DNA from: an uncultured Prevotella sp.
GTDB taxonomy: Bacteria > Bacteroidota > Bacteroidia > Bacteroidales > Bacteroidaceae
NCBI GenBank assembly: GCA_944321295.1
Contig: CALUKU010000010.1
Coordinates: forward strand, 1 to 64,000
Direction: 5' to 3'
Length of the DNA: 64,000 bases
Shown: positions 59,044-64,000 of the stretch, one piece after another
Numbering within the stretch: the stretch's first letter is position 1
How the letters are laid out: each line of letters starts with the position of its first letter
Position numbers and translations under genes: made by a program
The notes under the pieces: generated by a model
What the model saw: the letters and a program-made list of their open reading frames with translations, nothing else
Databases searched by the model: none
What the model was told of the DNA's origin: nothing

Positions 59044-60585
59044 TCAACGCGTCTTCCTAAACTTCGCTGCGACGGCTTTCACCCTGTCAACCACGAACTT
59101 ACGCTCGCCTCCGGCAAGTCCGATGGCATAAACCGCACCGCAGACTGACACGGCAGACACGGCGCAGACCGCAACGAAACGCAGGAACGAAGGCTCAAGC
59201 GGAACGTAAACGGCCAGCGGCAACACGAGCGACGCGCACGTGACGGCCGCAATAGGCAGGCCCGCCTTGCGCAGATATTCGCGCACGGAGAAGCTTATCA
59301 GCGGGCGCAACATCCACACCCTGGCAGCCTGGGCGACGCAGAACACCACAAGCTGCACGACGAACACGCCCTCGGGCGGCGCGCCGAGCTTGAGCGCCAC
59401 GTAAGAAAAAGGAAGGATGAGTATCAGCAGCGTGCCTACTACTGACTGGTAGCGGCGTATGCGCCCCGTAGCCGAGGCGGCCTGGATGAGCGGGTTTGCG
59501 AGGCTGTCGATTATCGAGATGGCGAGCGTCAGGCGGACAAACGCCACCGTATGGGCGGGCACAATGCCCAGCCACCACTTAAGTATGAGCGGCGCCTCGA
59601 GCATTACGGGCAGCGACAGCAGCAGAAGAAGGTAGTAAGAAAACTTCGAACTGGTGAACACGAGGCTGTGCATGTAAGCCATGTCGCCGGCCGCATACGA
59701 CTTGGTTATCTGCGGGTTGAGGGCCGTCTGGAAATTAGTGCAGAAGCCCTTGATGGCGTTCTGCACCTGCACGGCTATTCCGCGGGCGGCGTTGACGGCC
59801 GGACCGAAGAACATGTTGAGCAGAACGTTAAGGCCCTGGGTGAACGCCACGGCGGCAATATTGCCGAAAAGGCTCCATCCGGCGAACCCCGTCATCTCCT
59901 TGAACAGCGGTGCGTCCCACATCAGACGGTAATGGGTTTCGGGAAAATGCCTGCCGCTGTAACGCCCGTAAATCACCCTTATGAGCACCTGCACCAGCAG
60001 CATGAGCACGGCATAGAGCTTAAGCTTGTCGACGTCGCCCACTACGAGCAGATAGACAATCAGCAACTTGAGCACCACCTCGAGCACCGATATGTAAGCA
60101 AAGGCGCCCATGCGCTCGTGGGCTATTATCGCGGCGTTGTAAGGTATGCTCATAACCATCACCACCGAGGCCAATATCGACGCCTGGTAAACCCACAGGG
60201 CGGCCTCAAAGCGGTCGGGAGGAATGGTCAGATGGGTATAGACGAACCACAAGCCCACCGTTTCGGAAAGCAGCAGCACGACGACTGATATCAGGGCGTG
60301 GATGTTCATGCTCGTGCAAAACACCCGATGCAGGCGCGCCGCGTCGCCGCGCCCAAGCTCGAAGTTGAGGTAGCGCTGCGTGGCCGAAGCCATGGCCGAG
60401 TTGAAAAAAGAGAACATGGCCACGAAACCGCCGACGACGTTATACAGGCCGTAGTCCTCAACACCGAGCGTGTTGAGCACCACCCTGCTCGTATAAAGCG
60501 TCACCGCCATCGAGAACAACATCCGCGCGTAAAGCGCCAGAGTGTTCTTGGCAATGCGTCTGTTTGTATCCGATTTTCCCGACAT
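59044..60585 (-). CDS. Polysaccharide flippase (MOP/Wzx family)
   Basis: The 513-residue membrane protein has about fourteen helices. Its N-terminus (NRRIAKNTLALYARMLFSMA, LYTSRVVLNTLGVEDYGLYN, FFNSAMASATQRYLNFELGR) is typical of Bacteroidota O-antigen or exopolysaccharide flippases. It moves lipid-linked oligosaccharides across the inner membrane. It is first of the minus-strand group flippase, FrhB-like, pyruvyltransferase. A small terminated transcript lies about 170 bases upstream on the same strand. No polymerase gene is visible in the cluster. Confidence 0.92.
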   Translation of the reverse strand: MSGKSDTNRRIAKNTLALYARMLFSMAVTLYTSRVVLNTLGVEDYGLYNVVGGFVAMFSFFNSAMASATQRYLNFELGRGDAARLHRVFCTSMNIHALISVVVLLLSETVGLWFVYTHLTIPPDRFEAALWVYQASILASVVMVMSIPYNAAIIAHERMGAFAYISVLEVVLKLLIVYLLVVGDVDKLKLYAVLMLLVQVLIRVIYGRYSGRHFPETHYRLMWDAPLFKEMTGFAGWSLFGNIAAVAFTQGLNVLLNMFFGPAVNAARGIAVQVQNAIKGFCTNFQTALNPQITKSYAAGDMAYMHSLVFTSSKFSYYLLLLLSLPVMLEAPLILKWWLGIVPAHTVAFVRLTLAISIIDSLANPLIQAASATGRIRRYQSVVGTLLILILPFSYVALKLGAPPEGVFVVQLVVFCVAQAARVWMLRPLISFSVREYLRKAGLPIAAVTCASLVLPLAVYVPLEPSFLRFVAVCAVSAVSVCGAVYAIGLAGGERKFVVDRVKAVAAKFRKTR

Positions 60586-60756
60586 TTAGTTGCAAATGTA
60601 GTGATTTTTCTCCGTTCACGGCGACCTTTCATCCATAAAATACCATTTAATCACGGCTTGACTCGCCAGCCGGCAGGCACCACACGGATAATGCTACTCC
60701 GGCAACCATAATCCTGCACGGCAAAGGCGGCGATTTAGGACGTTAAGGTATAAAAA

Positions 60757-60836
60757 CAAAAAATGGGACTCCGCCGAGTCCCTCATTCCATTGTTAACCT
60801 TAAATCTAATACTATGAAAAACACAATGCAAAGATA
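60757..60836 (-). ncRNA. Candidate 65-70-nt small RNA or terminated leader upstream of the flippase
   Basis: On the minus strand a -7 box TATCTTTG (60836-60829), with TTTG 23 bases upstream (60863-60860), is followed by about 40 bases including GTATTAGATTTAAGGTTAAC. Then comes the perfect hairpin GGGACTC-GGCG-GAGTCCC (60782-60765) and a T-rich run ATTTTTTGTTTTT. Promoter plus intrinsic terminator with only about 65 bases between suggests a short RNA. Read-through would lead into the flippase gene, so attenuation is an alternative. Confidence 0.55.
60765..60782 (-). terminator. Terminator of the candidate small RNA
   Basis: GGGACTC/GAGTCCC stem with four-base loop and a T6 run after it on the minus strand. 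Confidence 0.75.
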
Positions 60837-61029
60837 ATGATTTAAATTAAAACACATAACAAATGTACGACTTTTTTATAAAAATATAGCGAAAAATTGA
60901 TTTATGTCAAACATTTAACCGTTATTCAGCTTTAAAACACGCGTTTATTTAATATTCCTTGTTAAACTTATCATCGTGAATTATGGATATACTATCACCC
61001 AAAAGGTTTGCGGATTAACCATGAAAGAT

Positions 61030-61349
61030 GGTTTATCCGCAGTTGTTTGGATGATAATAGCCTATTCACTTGCGTTCGTTCGGATTTTTGTTTCATGTCA
61101 TTCTGATGACAATCGCAGCGAACATCCTCTTCCCAATGAGGCTCTCGGTAGTCGTCATCCCGTGCTTGACACGGGAGTCAGAATGAAAGCACCCTCGTAT
61201 GGCAACGTTGCGGCTTACGACTGGATCCCGTGTCAAGCACGGGATGACGGATACCGAGAGCCTCACTTGGAAGAGGGTGCGCTCATAAATCAAGAGAACA
61301 TACCTGAAGAAGATTAAGCCCAGTCATCCCATCAAGCTGCGGATGAACC
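61030..61349. repeat. Composite palindromic unit with GTCATCCCG core (copy 2)
   Basis: Left bracket GGTTTATCCGCAGTTGTTTG (61031-61050) and right bracket CATCAAGCTGCGGATGAACC (61330-61349). The core 61122-61279 has arms GAGGCTCTCGGTA / TACCGAGAGCCTC and, inside, GTCATCCCGTGCTTGACACG / CGTGTCAAGCACGGGATGAC, an exact 20-base inverted repeat. It is the same outer frame that elsewhere holds the TAGGGACATAAT core. Confidence 0.75.
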
Positions 61350-61350
61350 C

Positions 61351-61478
61351 AAGATACGACCTTTCACACAACAAAAGGGCGGCCTTTCATCATGTAAAAG
61401 CTTATCTTTTACAACGCAAAAGGCAACCTCTTAGGCTGTAAAAGGCCACCTTTTGCAACCTAAGAGGTAGCCTTTTAT
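61351..61478. repeat. Phased AAAGG-CCTTT palindrome array 9 (six units)
   Basis: The longest array: six palindromic units at about 22-base spacing, including AAAAGGGCGGCCTTT, AAAAGCTTATCTTTT, AAAAGGCAACCTCTT, AAAAGGCCACCTTTT and AAGAGGTAGCCTTTT. The tail GCATTGGTTATCAGGTGCTT matches the boundary of array 6. No gene lies between 60586 and 61642. Confidence 0.78.
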
Positions 61479-61572
61479 AACGCATTGGTTATCAGGTGCT
61501 TACGAAAGACTTTAGAAACCATTGCGACGACGCCCATAAGCGGCACGTCATTACGCCGCGCAAGAAACAAAA

Positions 61573-61604
61573 AGAGGCGCACGCCCTTACGGGTATGCGC
61601 CTCT
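61573..61604 (-). terminator. Terminator after tsf
   Basis: AGAGGCGCA (61573-61581) pairs with TGCGCCTCT (61596-61604), with an inner GCCC/GGGT stem. The minus strand continues TTTTTGTTTC, so it ends the ribosomal operon. Confidence 0.85.
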
Positions 61605-61642
61605 TACGAATTATGGAAACAAATGATTAATTTACTCCATTA

Positions 61643-62632
61643 TTACTCAGCACGCAGCGTGAAACGCTTGAATGCAACAACCGTAAGCTCCTTGTCGGCT
61701 GACTGCAGATACTGAGAAACGCTCATCTTGCTGTCCTGGATGTACTCCTGGTTGAGCAGGCAAGAATCCTTGAAGAACTTAGCCATACGTCCCTTGGCGA
61801 TGTTCTGAACCATCTGCTCGGGCATGTTGGCAGCCTTCTGCTCGGCTGTTTCCTTCTTAATCTTGCGGATTTCCTCAGCCTGGGCCTCAGTGATGTTGCC
61901 CTTCATGATGCCTTCGTTGATGTGCTCCTCGTTCTCGGCGATGTAGAGATTGAAGCCGGCCTTCTTCAGGGCAGCCTCAACGGCCTTGTTAATCTGCTCT
62001 TCCTTAGTCTTCTCGATGGCAACCTTCAGCTCGCTGTCCTTAACCTCCTGGGGTACGCTTGCCTCGTCGAGAGCCACAGGATTCATCGCTGCAACCTGCA
62101 TGGCGATGTTATGAGCCTGTTCTTCAGCGGGCTTGTTGGTCTGCACCATGGTGCAGAGCAGGTGCTTGTTCATGTGGTCGTAAACCGAAACATTGCCGCC
62201 CTCGAGATAGAGGTAGCCGTCAAGCTCGGTCTTCTCGCCCGTGATACCAGAGCGCGCTACGACCTCGTCCTGAACCGTACGGCCGTTCAGGGGCAGAGCC
62301 TTAACCTCGTCAAGAGTCTTGGCCTTAGCCTCTACGGCGGCGTCGAGAATAGCCTGCGTCAGGGCGATGAAGTCCTTGCCGTTGGCAACGAAGTCGGTTT
62401 CACACTTCAAGGCGATCATTGCGGCGAAGCCGTCAACGGCCTTAACGAGCACGCAACCGTTAGAAGTTTCGCGGTCGCTGCGCTTTGCGGCGATGGCCTG
62501 TCCCTTCTCACGGATAATCTCGATTGCCTTGTCGAAGTCACCATTGCTCTCAGTCAGAGCCTTCTTGCAGTCAGCAAGGCCGGCGCCTGTCATCTTGCGT
62601 ATTTTCTGTATGTCAGCTATTGATACAGCCAT
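61643..62632 (-). CDS. tsf: Translation elongation factor Ts
   Basis: The 329-residue protein starts MAVSIADIQKIRKMTGAGLA with the UBA-like helical region and the signature MTGAGLADCKKALTE (15-29). The EF-Tu-binding part has AAKRSDRETSNGCV and KCETDFVANGKDF (about 75-87). Tsf exchanges GDP for GTP on EF-Tu. It is 42 bases downstream of rpsB. The C-terminal LLNQEYIQDSKMSVSQYLQS segment is standard. Confidence 0.97.
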   Translation of the reverse strand: MAVSIADIQKIRKMTGAGLADCKKALTESNGDFDKAIEIIREKGQAIAAKRSDRETSNGCVLVKAVDGFAAMIALKCETDFVANGKDFIALTQAILDAAVEAKAKTLDEVKALPLNGRTVQDEVVARSGITGEKTELDGYLYLEGGNVSVYDHMNKHLLCTMVQTNKPAEEQAHNIAMQVAAMNPVALDEASVPQEVKDSELKVAIEKTKEEQINKAVEAALKKAGFNLYIAENEEHINEGIMKGNITEAQAEEIRKIKKETAEQKAANMPEQMVQNIAKGRMAKFFKDSCLLNQEYIQDSKMSVSQYLQSADKELTVVAFKRFTLRAE

Positions 62633-62674
62633 AGTTGTATTTTCTTAATGATTTAAACGTTAGTCAAATGAATA

Positions 62675-63523
62675 TCAAGCCTCTGCGGGAGCCTCTTCAG
62701 CAGCCTCCTCGGCCTTGGGAGCCTCTCCCTCGCTTGCGGGAGCGTCCTTGCGGGCCTTGCGTGCGCGCTTGGGCTTGTCCTCAACGGCGTCGGCCTCAGC
62801 CTGCTCCTTAGCAGCCTTCTCGTCGGCCTTCTCTATCTTGCGTTCCTCAAGTCCTTCGGCGATGGCTGCGCAGCATGCGTTGAGGATAACCTCTACGCTG
62901 TCCTTAGCATCGTCGTTAGCGGGGATGACGAAGTCGATGTCGCGGGGGTTAGAGTTGGTGTCGACGATTGCGAACACGGGTATGCCCAGGCGCTTAGCCT
63001 CCTTAACGGCGATAGCCTCCTTCATGATGTCAACAACGAAGAGGGCTGAAGGCAGGCGGGTAAGGTCTGCGATAGAACCGAGGTTCTTCTCCAACTTGGC
63101 GCGCTGACGCGAGATCTGGAGGATTTCACGCTTTGAGAGGTTTGAGTATGTGCCGTCGTTCATCAGCTTGTCGATGGTAGCCATCTTCTTAACGGCCTTA
63201 CGGATGGTGGGGAAGTTGGTGAGCATACCGCCCGGCCAACGCTCGATTACGTAAGGCATGTTTACAGAAGCGGCCTTTTCGGCAACGATATCCTTAGTCT
63301 GTTTTTTAGTAGCAACGAACAGAATCTTCTTGCCAGACTTAGCTATCTGCTTCAGGGCGTCGGCAGCCTCGTCAATCTTAGCGACCGTCTTGTTGAGGTC
63401 GATGATGTGTATGCCGTTGCGCTCCATGAAGATGTAGGGAGCCATGGCAGGATTCCATTTACGTTTCAGGTGGCCGAAGTGGCATCCGGCCTTAAGTAAC
63501 ATATCAAAATCAGTTCTTGACAT
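62675..63523 (-). CDS. rpsB: 30S ribosomal protein S2 with long charged C-terminal tail
   Basis: The 282-residue protein has MLLKAGCHFGHLKRKWNPAM (9-28), IERWPGGMLTNFPTIRKAVK and PVFAIVDTNSNPRDIDFVIP, all S2 hallmarks. The last 55 residues or so are a low-complexity tail rich in Ala, Glu and Lys (EKAAKEQAEADAVEDKPKRA and onward), probably disordered. It follows rpsI on the same strand after 203 bases that fold into several hairpins. Confidence 0.97.
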   Translation of the reverse strand: MSRTDFDMLLKAGCHFGHLKRKWNPAMAPYIFMERNGIHIIDLNKTVAKIDEAADALKQIAKSGKKILFVATKKQTKDIVAEKAASVNMPYVIERWPGGMLTNFPTIRKAVKKMATIDKLMNDGTYSNLSKREILQISRQRAKLEKNLGSIADLTRLPSALFVVDIMKEAIAVKEAKRLGIPVFAIVDTNSNPRDIDFVIPANDDAKDSVEVILNACCAAIAEGLEERKIEKADEKAAKEQAEADAVEDKPKRARKARKDAPASEGEAPKAEEAAEEAPAEA

Positions 63524-63599
63524 TTTGTTCTTTTTTTAATTGTTGTTGTTTACTTTCCTTTTAGTTTTGTTAGAACCAACCCATAGGTAACCGTCTTAG

Positions 63600-63726
63600 C
63601 GGCAGCCGCGGGCGGGGCTTCAAGCCGCCGCTCCGCTCCCGATTATCGCCGTAACGGCGGGTCTTACAGGTTTGGATGCTAAACGCGAGGCTTGCGCTTC
63701 CACGGAGGGAAGCGTAGAGCCAAACA
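63600..63726 (-). promoter_or_regulatory. Structured rpsI-rpsB intergenic leader (possible S2 autoregulatory RNA)
   Basis: Stems seen: GTTTGG (63670-63675) with CCAAAC (63720-63725), enclosing GCGCTTCC (63694-63701) with GGAAGCGT (63708-63715); CGCCG-TAA-CGGCG (63647-63659); and GGCGGGGCTT/CAAGCCGCC (about 63611-63629). Ribosomal protein leaders ahead of rpsB are known in several phyla; this one is assigned only by position and structure. Confidence 0.5.
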
Positions 63727-64000
63727 TTAACGCTTGCTGAACTGGAAGCGCTTGCGTGCCTTGGGACGACCCGGCTTCTTACGCTCAACGACGCGTGCGT
63801 CACGGGTAAGGAATCCGTGGTCTTTCAGATTCTTCTTGTCCTCAGCGTTAACCTTAACGAGGGCGCGTGCTATGGCGAGGCGCAGAGCCTGGCTCTGGCC
63901 TGTGAAGCCGCCACCGTCGAGGTTGGCCTTGATGTCATACTTCTCGGCAACGTCGAGCAGCTGAAGGGGCTGCTTAACGACATACTGGAGTATGCTTGAA
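63727..64000 (-). CDS. rpsI: 30S ribosomal protein S9, C-terminal part (start outside window)
   Basis: The minus strand encodes about 90 C-terminal residues: QPLQLLDVAEKYDIKANLDG, GGGFTGQSQALRLAIARAL, GFLTRDARVVERKKPGRPKA and the end RKRFQFSKR. The GGGxxGQ motif and the basic C-terminus that reaches the ribosomal P site are standard for S9. The stop is at 63727-63729. It heads the rpsI-rpsB-tsf gene order common in Bacteroidota; rplM would be expected beyond the right edge. Confidence 0.95.
   Translation of the reverse strand, partial: SSILQYVVKQPLQLLDVAEKYDIKANLDGGGFTGQSQALRLAIARALVKVNAEDKKNLKDHGFLTRDARVVERKKPGRPKARKRFQFSKR

Noticed and set aside
54609..60585. Bacteroides-type capsule locus with UpxY/UpxZ and invertible promoter
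   Set aside because: No antiterminator gene, no recombinase and no inverted promoter repeats were found around the cluster.
61351..61478. CRISPR array
   Set aside because: Units are 13-15-base palindromes with spacers of only 7-9 bases and no cas genes lie nearby.

Overview
The window comes from a Bacteroidales chromosome, most likely a Prevotellaceae-like gut or oral bacterium with fairly GC-rich genes. This is inferred from two SusC/SusD pairs with SusE and SusF, two type IX secretion components (PorU and PorV), lipoproteins whose mature ends are acid-rich, and promoters of the Bacteroidota form (TTTG or TTG, about 19-20 bases, TAnnTTTG). No rRNA or tRNA gene was seen, so genus and species cannot be fixed.

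Layout. 1-1233: the end of an AT-richer accessory ATP-binding protein gene, then a candidate structured RNA. 1265-2254: a DUF4421-type outer membrane protein. 3064-20232: a starch or maltodextrin type locus. It holds susC-susD-susE-susF, a histidine acid phosphatase, a second susC-susD pair, and a divergent LacI-type regulator and MFS sugar transporter. Both susC promoters carry the same LacI-type operator box at exactly the same distance from the -7 box. No glycoside hydrolase is present in the window. 20865-27003: FAH-family hydrolase, PorU sortase, PorV and IspF. 27163-31453 (minus): pdxJ, a DJ-1 family gene, ispD and recG. 31598-33110: NAD kinase and a TlpA-like thioredoxin. 33581-42310 (minus): an ABC transporter with an embedded GntR regulator, then a MacAB-TolC-like efflux set interrupted by a four-helix-bundle gene.

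43200-50503: an outer membrane porin, an imelysin-family lipoprotein, a di-haem c-type cytochrome lipoprotein and a fused CcsBA cytochrome c synthase. Read together these look like a self-contained redox-linked metal (probably iron) handling locus, and this is the best candidate here for a poorly described system. 50678-54550: recX, prmC, ribD and a hydrolase fused to a degenerate phosphatase domain. 54609-60585: a small surface-glycan cluster (two glycosyltransferases, pyruvyltransferase, Fe-S FrhB-like protein, flippase). 61643-64000 (minus): tsf, rpsB and the end of rpsI.

The intergenic DNA is unusually structured. Nine loci carry arrays of AAAGGnnnCCTTTT palindromes at a period of about 22 bases; neighbouring units form hairpins, with compensatory changes between copies. 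Six copies (some partial) of a TAGGGACATAAT...ATTATGTCCCTA palindromic element and two copies of a different GTCATCCCG-type element occur. Several of these sit inside a common outer inverted repeat (TTCATCCGCAAAT...GTTGGAT), so different inner elements occupy the same outer frame. Further families include GGAGTTAAG palindromes, GGCTTAT-rich palindromes and ATGCATAATTC repeats. All assignments rest on reading motifs by eye; no database search or folding program was run.
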